NCBI RefSeq assembly: GCF_034140825.1
Contig: NC_089046.1
Span: 1,750,001 to 1,814,000, forward strand
From: Oryza sativa Japonica Group
Lineage: Eukaryota > Streptophyta > Magnoliopsida > Poales > Poaceae
Direction: 5' to 3'
DNA: 64,000 nt
The first letter of the stretch is position 1. Every line of letters starts with the position of its first letter. Made by a program: the position numbers and the translations under genes. Below are positions 11,795 through 21,919 of this stretch, in pieces. The notes below the pieces were generated by a model, which saw only the letters and a list, made by a program, of their open reading frames with translations, did not search any database and was not told the DNA's origin.

Positions 11795-12045
11795 AAATGC
11801 TTACAGCATATACACTAGCAGACTATAAATCAACTATAAACAGATTTCGAGAAGATAAAACATACAGATTTATAGACAGTTATAGTACGGACTCCAAGAT
11901 GCATGCGTGTATGACAGGTGAGACTAGATATTAATTATGTAGTATATGTTTACAAATACCTAATATATAAATTGGCTATTAAGTTGACTATAAATGATTT
12001 AGAGCCAGCCGTTGGCTATATTATTAAACTGTTCTTAGGCCTTAT
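11795..12045. repeat. MITE-like repeat (approximate ends)
   Basis: The segment with gcatgcgtgtatgacaggtg and ccagccgttggctatatta matches my memory of a very common rice MITE. Ends and target duplication are not clear. Confidence 0.35.
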
Positions 12046-12422
12046 CCGACTAATTAATGAATTAATTAGGTGCTTAAGGTCAACTTTCGGATCAAGCGTG
12101 TAGTGCAGTGTCGTTAGTTTAAGATTTGTTCGAAATAGGACCAGACCACGTTATTATCTCTGCCAATGGCGAGCTGGCGTGCGGAAGTAAACTCCAAAAT
12201 TTAAGAGAAGTGGCTTTGAAAAATACAAAATTTCTAAGATAAATGTAACTATATATTATATCTATTTTGGACGGAGAAAATAAGAAGTTATATATAGACA
12301 TGTCTTTTGTGTTATCGGTCAAACCGGTAGAAGAGATCTCTAATTAAATCTGTAGAGCTGAGCTAGAAACATGCAACGCACGTGCACTTGTACTTTTGTA
12401 GTTAAAGAGAATAATATATATA

Positions 12423-13730
12423 GGAAAAAGTACGAATTACCCCCTCGAACTATCACGGTCGTCCGAATTACCCCCGAACCGCAAAACGGAACATTCTTCA
12501 CCCTCAACTATGAATACATGATGAATTACCCTCCTGGACCCAATCCGCGGTGATTTTGGTCTACGTGGAGTACACGTGGCAGTCCAGTCAACATTCTATT
12601 TTAAAAAAATTATAGGACCCACCTGTCATACACAACTCTCTCTTCTCTCTCACACACACACTCTCTCACTCTTCCTCTCTCTCCCTCTCTCTCTCACGGG
12701 GTCAGCGGCGGTGGGCGGCGCCGTGGGACAACCGGACGAGGAGACGGCGGTGGCGGGGGACGCGGAGGCGGTGGCGGCGGGTGACGTGGGATGACTGGAC
12801 GAGGAGGCGGCAGCGTTGCGGGACGGACGGACGGACGGAAGCCACGACGAGGAGGCGGCGGCCGCCGTGGAGCGCGTCCCACAGGTTGCCGAAGCCCTAC
12901 CCACCGCCGACATGGTCCCCCCACCAACCGCCTCACCGCCGCTGCCGCCTCGCTTCCTCCGCCGCGCGCTCGCCTCCTCTGCCGTCAACCGCGCTCACCT
13001 CCTCTGCCGTCGTCCCCCTGCCAACCGCCTCGCCGCCGCTGCCGCCTCGCTTCCTCCGCCACCGCGCTCTGCCGCCGCGCTCGCCTCCTCCTCTGCCACC
13101 GCGCTCGCCTCGCCTCGAGCAGCGCAAGCTCCCGCCGCCGCTCGCCTCATCCGCCGCCGCCTCACCTTGCCTCCTCCGCCGCCTTCTTGTCTCGCGCCCT
13201 CATCCTCCCCACGCGCACGCCACCGAGAGGGAGGGGGGAAGCCGCGCCGAGCTCCTCATCCCCCGCCGCCGCCGCCTCTGCGTCACGCGCCGCCGCTCCA
13301 TGTCCCCCGCCGACGACGACGAGAGGGAGGGGGAAGCGGCGCCGAGCTCCTCATCCCCCACCACCGCCGCCTCCACGTCACGCGCCGCGGCCACTGCCGC
13401 TCCGTGTCCCCCGCCGCCGCTGACCCCGTGAGAGAGAGAGGAAGAGTGAGAGTGAGAGAGAAGTGAGAGAGAGTGTGTGTGAGAGAGAAGAGAGAGTTGT
13501 GTATGACAGGTGGGTCTCACAATTTTTTTTAAATAGAATGCTGACTGAACTGTCACGTGTAGACCAAAACCACCGCGGATTGGGTCGAGGGGGGTAATTC
13601 GTCCGGTATTCATAGTTGGGGGTGAAGAATGTCCGGTTTTGTGGTTAGGGGGGTAATTCGGACAGCCGCGATAGTTCGAGGGTAATTCGGACAGCTGCAA
13701 TAGTTCGGGGGTAATTCGTACTTATTTTCC
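12423..13730. mobile_element. Long-TIR DNA element B (MULE-like), 1.3 kb
   Basis: The left end GGAAAAAGTACGAATTACCCC is mirrored by the right end (GGAAAATAAGTACGAATTAC when reversed). The arms pair for roughly 290 bp: 12423-12716 against 13409-13730, through CT/GA microsatellites to the inner CACGGGGTCAGCGGCGG. Between them lies a GC-rich core of internal duplications. One is a unit of about 100 bp present at about 13217-13310 and 13319-13410. Another is a CCGCCGCTGCCGCCTCGCTTCC-type block repeated near 12940 and 13030 (only its start is quoted). Open frames in the core are by-products of composition. No target duplication was found, so MULE assignment is by architecture. Confidence 0.55.
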
Positions 13731-13743
13731 TTCTAGTAAAGTA

Positions 13744-13838
13744 TGTTAGAAAAATCATTCTTTGATTATATCCCATTATTTAATTAGTTCCGTTAGAAAA
13801 TTCATTCTTTGATTCTATCCCATTATTTAATTAGTTCC
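13744..13838. repeat. Two tandem copies of a ~47-bp unit
   Basis: The unit with cattctttgatt...atcccattatttaattag occurs twice back to back (about 13744-13791 and 13792-13838) with few differences. It lies just outside element B. Confidence 0.8.
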
Positions 13839-14265
13839 TGGACTTTGTGTATTACTAGTACTACTCCAGCACGTTAGCCGATATTAATCATATCCTTGTT
13901 CCAACAACCAACGATGTAGCTCGCTGACCTTTAAATAGGCGGTTGAGGTCTTCTTTTTTTTTAAAAAAAAAAACAATGAAACAGATCATGGGGTCTATTT
14001 AGAGTTCTGAAAAGCAACTGGTTGGTAGCTAGCTTCTAAAAATATGAAAAATCTGTGTTTCCCAACTTTTGTTTTCTAGTTTATTTTTTAAATTTTACAA
14101 CTATATCTTCTTAAAATCTAAATAAAAAACTAGACCGTTTGAGAGAGTTTCTAATTCTAGAAGGAGCTGCATCAGCTATAACCTCCCCAAACAAGCCCAA
14201 TATATATGATCCGGCTTTCGAGAGAAAGCCAAGATAGCAAGAGAGTCCACGGCTGAAATAGCGAA
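13839..14265. promoter_or_regulatory. 5' flank of the frameshifted carboxylesterase copy
   Basis: AT-rich flank with a TATA-like AATATATATGAT near 14198-14209, about 60 bp upstream of the ATG at 14266. The copy therefore still has a plausible core promoter. Confidence 0.4.
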
Positions 14266-15353
14266 ATGCCCTCCACAACCACGGCGCCGGAGACCGATCC
14301 TAGCAAGACCGTCGTCGAGGAGATCACCGGCTGGCTCCGCCTCTACTCCGACGGCACAGTCGAGCGGCTGACACCACCGGGCGCGGAGCCCTTCACCGTC
14401 ATCGTCCCGCCCTACACCGAGCCGCGCAATGGCGTCACCGTGCACGACGTCACCACGGCCAGGGGTGTAGACGCCCGCCTCTACCTCCCGGCCGAGCCGG
14501 CAACCGCGCACCGGCCACGGCGGCGTCCTCTCCTCCTTCACTTCCATGGTGGTGGTTTCTGTCTCTCCAGTCCATCGTGGGCTCTTTACCACAACTTCTA
14601 CGCGCCTCTCTTACGACGAAGCTCGACGTCGCCGGCATCGTCTCCGTCTTCCTCCCCCTTGCGCCCGAGCACCGCCTCCCTGCCGCCATTGACGCTGGCC
14701 ATGCCGCGCTTCTCTGGCTGCGGGACGTCGCTTGCGGCGAGGACGAGAACAACAACGGCGCCGCCCACCACCTTGATCCGGCGGTGGAACGCCTACGTGA
14801 CGAGGCCGACTTCGCGCGCGTGTTCCTCATCGGCGACAGCTCCGGCGGCAACCTCGTGCACCTCGTCGCGGCACACGCGGCGGCGAAGGATGACGGCGCG
14901 GGGGCTGATCTCCACCCAGTGAGGCTCGCCGGCGGGGTACTTCTCAATCCGGGGTTCGCACGGGAGGATAAGAGCCGGTCGGAGCTGGAGAACCCGCCGA
15001 GCTTGTTCCTGACGGAGGAGATGGTGGACAAGCTCCTGGCGCTCGGGGTGCCATTGGGGATGAACAAAGACAGCCCGTACACCTCGCCGTCGCTGGCGGC
15101 GGAGGCCGTGGCGCGCTTGCATATGCCGCCGATGCTGCTGATGGTGGCGGAGAAGGACTTGCTCCATGATCCGCAGGTGGAGTACGGCGAGGCCATGGCG
15201 CGCGTTGGGAAGACGGTGGAGACGGTGGTGAGCCGGGGCGCGGTGGCGCACGTTTTCTACCTCAACTTCTTCGCGGTGGAGTCCGACCCCCTCACGGCGG
15301 AGCGGACAAGGGAGCTCATCGACACCATCAAGACATTTATCGACAGATACTGA
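14266..15353 (+). pseudogene. Plant carboxylesterase (CXE), frameshifted tandem copy
   Basis: The first part (from ATG 14266) reads EITGWLRLYSDGTVERL to LLLHFHGGGFC (oxyanion hole) and YHNFYAPL. The rest of the family sequence continues in another frame from about 14621 to the stop at 15351-15353: LDVAGIVSVFLPLAPEHRLP, GDSSGGNLVH (nucleophile Ser), EKDLLHDPQVEY (Asp) and VAHVFYLNFF (His). Compared with the intact sister gene at 19809, the stretch between the CTC codon (14608) and CTCGAC (14622) is 2 nt longer, which breaks the frame. No GT/AG pair rescues it, and relatives are intronless. Everything else, including the catalytic triad, looks intact, so the break is young or is a sequence error. 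Family role: alpha/beta-hydrolase esterases, with CXE15-like members acting on hormone esters such as strigolactones. Confidence 0.75.
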
Positions 15354-16629
15354 TTCTCCCTAATAGCAATTTGCAATGAAGATCATGCATGTATTGCATG
15401 CATGCATGTCCTGTGAGATAATTCGTATGTGCAGGTGCATCTATCTTTTAGCCATGCACTGGTCCATCTCCATCCGTGCATGGATGTATGTTGTGTTCAG
15501 TTTCTGCATGTTTGTTACACCTAGTTTGATCGGTTTGGTGAATGTTTTCTAGTTGGGTTCAAACTTCCCTGTTAAATTTCCTGCGTGAATAAAATAGAGC
15601 ATACTCAGTATGCATGAGCATATTGGCATCCAATTACATGCAGCGTTTTTCCCGATTACACCGAAGACTGCACATATACCACCATATTCACAAGTGTGGC
15701 CCTCAACTTACATTCAAATTAGAGAATGAGACCAATGCCATATCCTTGGCCCCATAAATTCCTATCGACAACACACTGGGGTAGTCGGGTGTGTAATATT
15801 CGTGGACACTAGGATTAGATGCACATTTTATTCGACTGGTAAATCACATATTTCACCGCAAGAATATGATTGCTTAACAATATAGTTTTTTTTCTACTAA
15901 TAAAGAAACCATTCTTATCGTTCTTAATGGTTCAAAAGATATCTTATCATTCTTTTGGAAGCCATTAAGTATGTGGTTCCAATAGTAACATATTGATATT
16001 ACTGACACACAAAAACATTTTTTTTCATATACTATGATGGTTTTTAAACCCTTATATGATAACCCTTTGTATAGTTACATGTTAGTGTGCACCGAACTAC
16101 ACGTACTAGTTGTGTGTTTACATGAAAAAAACTTCGTCGGGGTGGAAATAAAGAAACCCTAAGATATCTTATAGTATTTGTTGGTTGCTTGATATTTTCA
16201 AACGCTATATATCACTTTTGAATGATCCATATACTACTCTAAGGTTCGAATATATAGCCAGGAAGTAATCATAACCCAACAAGTCTCTCTAGTTCTAAAA
16301 ATAAATACAAGTATTGTCTCTCAGGCCTACCTCACAAGCATCCACCACCTCATCGCCCTCTAATGGCCTCTCAAAAAATATGACACTAGATGACTCTCCT
16401 ATAGAGAAATACTTTTATCTCTTAAGGAAATATCCTTTCATTTTTACATGACATCTAAACAGTTACAAAAAAATATAATAAGATAATTAAATTATTCATA
16501 TGCGATATATATCATTTCATAAACATGCATGATTATTCATTTGACCTATAAAATCTGAAAAAGAAAGAACAAATATGACATGAATCAACGAGGGGAAATC
16601 GCACATCAAAGTATGAAAAAAAGAATGAA
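15354..16629. other. Intergenic, no gene recognised
   Basis: Begins with the 3' flank of the carboxylesterase copy (gcatgcatgcatg at about 15395). It then becomes AT-rich with no coding signal and no recognised transposon ends. Confidence 0.45.
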
Positions 16630-17076
16630 GTGCATAAACTTGTGTGGGTGGGTCATTTAGGTTATTAGGTCCCTGAACTTGTCATAGGTGTAATATAGGT
16701 CCAAACAAGTTCTAACCCGCTCCATGCGCTGACATGGCATTGCTATGGTGGCACCTACGTGTCAATTAATGGAATCCACATATCAAGCATATATAAAAAA
16801 TAAAATTAAAAACCATATTTTCTCCTCTTAAGTAGATAGAAAAAAGATTTAAAAAAATCTAAGGTAGAGAGGATAGAATATGTTTTTTTCCCTATATGAC
16901 TGACACATAGGTCCGACTAACACGTAGGCACTGCCGTGGCATTGCCATATCAGCGCATGGAACAAGTTAAAGCTTATTTGGAACTATATATATAACACCT
17001 AAGATAAGTTTAGGATCAAAAATGCATCTTAAGAGACCTAGATGACACACCCGTATGGCCGCATAAGTTTTAGAAA
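16630..17076. mobile_element. Small TIR element (approximate ends), ~450 bp
   Basis: The left arm (ATAAACTTGTGTGGG, then aggtccaaacaagtt and tccatgcgctgacatggca) is mirrored on the right (aacttatgcggcc read in reverse, then ttccaaataagctt and tccatgcgctgatatggca). The arms pair for about 150 bp around an AT-rich middle. It is non-coding. Superfamily and target duplication are undetermined. Confidence 0.55.
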
Positions 17077-17794
17077 CCGCTCGAGCAGTTCTCTCTATGA
17101 AAAACTATCTCCTCCTCTCACACCGCACTAGTACAGATCCTTCTATCTGTGACGGGCTCTAATATGTTTAGAAATAGCGGGCCGTCACAAGGAAGTCATC
17201 TCAATCGGGCCGAAAAGTGTCCGATTGAGATATGGTCGCACAGACATATTAGATGGGCATAAAACTTAAGCCCGTCACGGATGACACCTATCAGTGACGA
17301 GCCACAACTTTAGGCCCAATTGAGATAACATTCTATATCTCAAACGGGCTTAAAGTTGTGGCCCGTCACAGATGACCATCATCTATGATGGGCCACAACT
17401 TTAGGTCCGTTTGAGATAACATTCCATATCTCAAACGGGTCTCAAGTTATGGCCCGTCACAAATGACCATCATCTGTGACGTGCACCAACTTGAGGCCCG
17501 TTTGAGATAACAACTAGGCCCGTCACAGATGACTCATCAGTGACGGGCTATATACTTAATCTCTATCGGGCATTAACTAAAGCCCGTTACCGATGACTAT
17601 TTTTCCATTTTTCATATGAAATGTTTATATTTGTAAGTTGACTATAGCAAAATAATTTAGTGCAGTATAATAATTCATTTTATGAGTCAAAATAATTTTA
17701 CGGGTAGTAAATGATTTCAAATAGAAAAATGTCAATAACAAAGTTGTATAACTTATGAATATTTACAACTTTTAGTTTGGTCATTTTTCAATAT

Positions 17795-18215
17795 AACATT
17801 TTTTTGAACAGTTTGAATTTGAATTTAAAAATATGACAACTTCAAACAACATTTTCAAATACTAAATGATTTCAATTGAAAAAGTCATCAACAACAAAGT
17901 TGAATAACTCATCAAGATCTAAAACTTTTATTTTTGTTATTTCTTCATCCGACGAAATGTTAGTAATATTATTCACAAATTTTACATATATGTGTTATAG
18001 TTTATAAAACCAGATAAGAGATATGTCAATTTTGTGAACAATGTTATTATCACTTTGTCGTATGAAGAAATGAACAAAATAAAAGTTTTAGATCTTGATG
18101 AGTTATTCAACTTTGTTGTTGATGACTTTTTCAGTTGATATCATTTAGTATTTAAAAATGATGTTTGAAGTTGTCATATTTTCAAATTCAAATTCAAACG
18201 GTTCAAAAAATGTTA
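17795..18215. repeat. Long inverted repeat inside the CACTA element
   Basis: The left arm (for example gtcatcaacaacaaagttga at about 17887) is matched by the reverse arm (tcaactttgttgttgatgac at about 18107). The arms run outward to the caaacaacattttcaaata / tatttaaaaatgatgtttg motifs. The loop is about 70 bp near 17960-18030. Further degenerate copies of the same unit lie at 18220-18310 and 18380-18450. Confidence 0.8.
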
Positions 18216-18547
18216 TATAAAAAAATGACCAAAATAAAAGTTATAGATTTTGATGAGTTATACAACTTTGTTGTTGATGACTTTTTCAGTTGAAGTCGTT
18301 CACTGATCTAAAATTCTATTTGAACTTTTCAAACTTTGAATTTCAAATTTTGAATTGTTTAAATAGAGTCAGATGGAGAAATGACCAAAATAAAAATTTT
18401 GCACCTCGATGAGTTCTACAACTTTGATTTTGGTGACTTTTCCATTTGAAATCATTTAATAACCCTAATTTGATATCCTGGCCTAGGGCATAATAGGATT
18501 AATAGAATACTCATACAACATGTTACAACTATTTTTCCGAAAGCCAA

Positions 18548-18623
18548 TCTCCATAGAACTTTGACGTTAAGTGTGCTTAGTCTGGAGCAATTTCGGGATG
18601 GGTGACCGACCGGGAAGTTTGAA
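18548..18623 (+). other. 5S-rRNA-like segment within the CACTA element
   Basis: The run CCATAGAACTTTGACGTTAAG, then TGTGCTTAG, and GGGATGGGTGACCGACCGGGAAG matches the second half of plant 5S rRNA, which reads AGAACTCCGAAGTTAAGCGTGCTTGG ... GGATGGGTGACCTCCTGGGAAG. It therefore keeps recognisable versions of the A-box region and the C-box (GGATGGGTGACC) of the 5S internal promoter. The first half of 5S is not seen, so this is not a functional rRNA gene. A gggaagtttgaacttccc hairpin follows directly. Confidence 0.75.
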
Positions 18624-19082
18624 CTTCCCGCGTGGGTGCACACGAGTGAGGGCTAGCCAAAAAATAAAGTTTATTTATTTTTGGAATATACTCATCTGTG
18701 ACGGGCATTAACTCTAGCATAAGTTAATGCCCGTCACAGATGACTCATCTGTGATGGGCTAGTCATCTGTGATGGGCTAGTCATCTGTGACGGGCCATAG
18801 TTAATGCCCGTCACAGATAAGGGTCATCTGTGACGGGCACTAGTTGTGGCCCGATTGAGATAGGTCATCTGTGACGGGCTATAGTTTGACTGGTCGTCTG
18901 GGTCAAAGCTATCGGTGACGGGCTTTACTTAGGGCCCGATTGAGATAGAATCATCTGTAACGGCCGTTTGTTCGATTGAGATAGCTCTTAACATCAGTGA
19001 CTTCTAGCCTGTGACGGACGCCATGCCCGATTGAGATGGGGCTTACCGCCCGATTGAGATGAGGATATCCGTTCTAGTGCCG

Positions 19083-19729
19083 TGCCATATCCCGAACATC
19101 CCTCGATCGAATGACAGCTAACTCACTGAAAAACTGCGGCATTGGCGATGTGGTTTCGCTGCTTGGTCATCACTGCTCCGTCGTCGGCTTGCCGGGAAAG
19201 GACTCCGTGTTAGTGATATTTGAAGGGCAATTTGATCTATCCAACGGCTATTGTTAGTCAACTGCATGGGATTTAGGGAATTGCAGTTGACTGACTTTAG
19301 CAAATACGAACTGAAACTCCAACGAAGAAGCAAATTAACTTAATTAATAAGTTGAGCAGCCTGTAGGCCTGTAGTTGGTTTTGGACATGGACATTCCAAC
19401 CACATTACTATATATCAACCTATAAGTTATTGGAGCAAAATAGTAATCCTCCATTCCAGAGAGATTTGATAGGACACACCATTTTATCGGAAGTGTTAGG
19501 TGCGAAGAAGGCCACCATTTTCTGTCGATCGAGCTTTATTAAAGCTAGACCGAGACGAAACGACTCACCAAGACTAAGTGAAAGACTCAAATTAACATAC
19601 TACAACAAATTAAAGACGACTTGAGCCAATCAACGATGGCGTCAAGCCAGCGCGTCCACACGACGTACGTATGCGCGCAGAGTTTGCAAGGCCAGGTCAT
19701 CCATGCTCGCCGTGAATCCGTGCTGCGTC
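19083..19729. promoter_or_regulatory. Upstream region of the intact carboxylesterase
   Basis: About 650 bp between the CACTA element and the TATA box of the carboxylesterase gene. The open frames at 19118-19333 (-) and 19430-19624 (+) show no motif. The CACTA insertion therefore lies about 0.73 kb upstream of the ATG. Confidence 0.4.
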
Positions 19730-19736
19730 TATAAAA
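19730..19736 (+). promoter_or_regulatory. TATA box of the intact carboxylesterase
   Basis: TATAAAA, 73 bp upstream of the last base before the ATG at 19809. Its position and sequence are typical of a plant core promoter. Confidence 0.7.
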
Positions 19737-19808
19737 CACAAACGCAGCATAGCCAGTTCATTTCACATTTTCACTGCTACGTACTCGATCATCTGGCCAG
19801 CTGCTGCC

Positions 19809-20891
19809 ATGGCAACATTGCCACAAATGGCCGCGACCAAGGAGCGTCAAGAGGCGGCTAACCCGACCACGACGACCAGGACGCTGGTCGAGTCCGTCAC
19901 CAACTGGATCCGCGTCTACTCCGACGGCTCCGTCGACCGCCTCGGCCCGCCGGAAGCCGCCGCGTTCATGGTCCTCGTCCCGCCGTACGACGACCCACGG
20001 GACGGGGTCACCGTCCACGACGTCGCCACGGACCATGGCGTCGACGTCCGCCTGTACCTGACGACGACGACGCCGGCCGGGCGCCGCCCTGTTCTCGTCC
20101 ATTTCCACGGCGGCGGCTTCTGCTTGTCCCACGCCGCGTGGTCGCTCTACCACCGCTTCTACGCCCGCCTCGCCGTGGAGCTCGACGTCGCGGGCATCGT
20201 CTCCGTCGTCCTCCCGCTCGCGCCGGAGCACCGCCTCCCCGCCGCCATCGACGCCGGACACGCCGCGCTGCTCTGGCTCCGTGACGTCGCGTGCGGCACC
20301 AGCGACACCATCGCGCACCATGCGGTCGAACGCCTTCGCGACGCCGCCGACTTCTCCCGCGTGTTCCTCATCGGCGACAGCGCGGGCGGCGTCCTCGTGC
20401 ACAACGTGGCGGCACGCGCCGGCGAGGCTGGGGCCGAGGCTCTCGACCCGATACGCCTCGCCGGCGGTGTCCTCCTCCACCCGGGCTTCATCTTGCCGGA
20501 GAAGAGCCCGTCGGAGCTGGAGAACCCTCCCACGCCGTTCATGACGCAGGAGACGGTGGACAAGTTCGTCATGCTCGCGTTGCCGGTGGGAACCACCAGC
20601 AGGGACCACCCGTACACGTCTCCGGCGGCGGCGGTGACGGCGGCGGAGGGAGCCCAGCTGCCGCCGATGCTGGTGATGGTCGCGGAGGAGGACATGCTCC
20701 GCGACGCGCAGGTGGAGTACGGCGAGGCCATGGCGCGCGCGGGCAAGGCAGTGGAAACGGTGGTCAGCCACGGCCGCGGGATCGGCCACGTGTTCTACCT
20801 CAACTGGTTCGCCGTGGAGTCCCACCCCGTCGCGGCGGCGCGGGCGCGGGAGCTCGTCGACGCCGTCAAGAGCTTCGTCGATAGCCACTGA
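19809..20891 (+). CDS. Plant carboxylesterase (CXE15/18-like), intact
   Basis: An intronless gene of 360 residues with an alpha/beta-hydrolase fold. VLVHFHGGGFC (oxyanion-hole HGGG, residues 100-103) and FLIGDSAGG (nucleophile Ser191) are followed by VAEEDMLRD (Asp295) and GHVFYLNWF (His327), so the triad and oxyanion hole are complete. The residue after GDSAGG is Val194, where most plant CXEs have Asn. The N-terminal TNWIRVYSDGSVDRL motif is shared with the broken copy at 14266, so the two arose by tandem duplication. Family members hydrolyse acyl esters or act as hormone receptors (GID1). The GID1-specific N-terminal lid is absent. The CXE15 clade includes strigolactone-degrading esterases, but substrate is inference only. 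Met1 and Met7 are both possible starts. Confidence 0.9.
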   Translation: MATLPQMAATKERQEAANPTTTTRTLVESVTNWIRVYSDGSVDRLGPPEAAAFMVLVPPYDDPRDGVTVHDVATDHGVDVRLYLTTTTPAGRRPVLVHFHGGGFCLSHAAWSLYHRFYARLAVELDVAGIVSVVLPLAPEHRLPAAIDAGHAALLWLRDVACGTSDTIAHHAVERLRDAADFSRVFLIGDSAGGVLVHNVAARAGEAGAEALDPIRLAGGVLLHPGFILPEKSPSELENPPTPFMTQETVDKFVMLALPVGTTSRDHPYTSPAAAVTAAEGAQLPPMLVMVAEEDMLRDAQVEYGEAMARAGKAVETVVSHGRGIGHVFYLNWFAVESHPVAAARARELVDAVKSFVDSH

Positions 20892-21070
20892 ATCGATTCC
20901 AAGTTTGAATCGGTGTCTGCTTCTATGTCTGAATTTGTGTCGAAATCCTGTATCCATCTCACCGTCACGTAGTACATGTCTACATCGCAATGTCTCTGTA
21001 GTTAAACAAGTTTCCCGCGCAATGCATACGTGTTTTCGTTTCTCCGATCCGCTTACGAAATTTCGATTTG

Positions 21071-21679
21071 ATGGAGAAACACGTCGAGAAGATGCTCAGT
21101 TTAGGCTTTCGTTTCAACCCGTCTGCAGAGGATCTCATCACCTTCTACCTGCCACGGCTGATCGCCGGCAAGCCAATGAAAGACACCGAGAAATTCATCT
21201 GCCGCGCTGATGTTTACGGCAGCGAGCCCAGTGACCTCGCCGGAAAGTTCGCGCCGGTGCCCAGGTGCGAGAAAGGCGGCAGGTTCTTCTTCACTAGCTG
21301 CAAGCGGCACAAGGGGAGTAGCACCAAGAAAGAGCGAACGGCGGGGGCTGGCACCTGGGTGAGGCAGAACAGCAAGGAGGTGAAGAACAAGGCGGGGGTC
21401 AAGGTCGGCGAGACGCAGAACTTCCGTTTCAAGAAGGACGGGAGCTACACCGACTGGCTGATGGAGGAGCACCACTGCTGCCGGCAGCAAGCCGTCGCCG
21501 GCGACGAGGAGCCCGTCATCTGCCGGATGTACGTGTCCCCGCGGGCGCCTCCGGATTCCGCGGCGCGCCAGGAATCCGCTGCTTTCGTGCAGCAGCAGCC
21601 GGCGCCGCAGGTTTCCGAGCCGCCGTGCGACAAGAAGAAGAGAGATGATGTGGCAGAAGAAGCCCCTGCCGCGGCTTAG
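21071..21679 (+). CDS. Atypical single-exon NAC-domain protein
   Basis: The ATG at 21071 gives a 202-residue protein. LSLGFRFNPSAEDLITFYLPRL matches NAC subdomain A (only its start is quoted here). DVYGSEPSDLAGKF corresponds to the C region, GRFFFTSCKRH and GTWVRQNSKEV to C/D, and FRFKKDGSYTDWLMEEH to the D/E region. NAC proteins are plant transcription factors that bind DNA as dimers. Here there are no introns, whereas canonical NAC genes usually have two. The tail after the domain is only about 45 residues (Gln/Pro, then Lys/Asp-rich) with no clear activation region. It starts only 180 bp after the carboxylesterase stop on the same strand. It could be a repressor-like mini-NAC or a decaying retrocopy. 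Confidence 0.75.
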   Translation: MEKHVEKMLSLGFRFNPSAEDLITFYLPRLIAGKPMKDTEKFICRADVYGSEPSDLAGKFAPVPRCEKGGRFFFTSCKRHKGSSTKKERTAGAGTWVRQNSKEVKNKAGVKVGETQNFRFKKDGSYTDWLMEEHHCCRQQAVAGDEEPVICRMYVSPRAPPDSAARQESAAFVQQQPAPQVSEPPCDKKKRDDVAEEAPAAA

Positions 21680-21919
21680 GCGTCATCAGAACAGAATATA
21701 TGATTTGAACTTTTTTTACCAACTGTATGTGCATTTCCAGTGGGATAAAGATTCTAACCAAAGCAGAGACTAAAAACATGTGGGGTAATGTTTTTTCAAT
21801 GACCATAACAAAATTATTTCGAGAGCAATACAGGTGCAAAGTTGAAGAAAGACTTCCTGCTATCTGAACTGGGGTGTTGCCACACATACAATGAACTCTG
21901 CAACCCAGACAGCACTAAC

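Larger units (their letters stand above)
17126..19079. mobile_element. Non-autonomous CACTA (En/Spm-type) transposon, 1.95 kb
   Basis: It starts CACTAGTACAGATCC at 17126 and ends GGATATCCGTTCTAGTG at 19079, so both ends are CACTA(G) termini. It is flanked by the 3-bp duplication CCG (17123-17125 and 19080-19082). Both subterminal regions carry many copies, in both orientations, of TCTGTGACGGGC and CCCGATTGAGAT. These are presumed transposase-binding repeats as in En/Spm. No transposase frame is present. The interior holds a large inverted repeat centred near 17990 and a 5S-rRNA-like segment at 18548-18623. It lies between the two carboxylesterase copies. Confidence 0.92.

Noticed and set aside
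12781-13466. Overlapping 210-216-codon Pro/Ala/Arg frames
   Set aside because: They lie in the GC-rich core of a long-TIR element, occur in three frames at once and contain no domain.
18548-18623. Functional 5S rRNA gene
   Set aside because: Only the 3' half is recognisable, with many changes, and it lies inside a transposon.
19758-20990. 410-codon frame antisense to the intact carboxylesterase
   Set aside because: Composition-driven shadow; the sense frame has the full catalytic triad.
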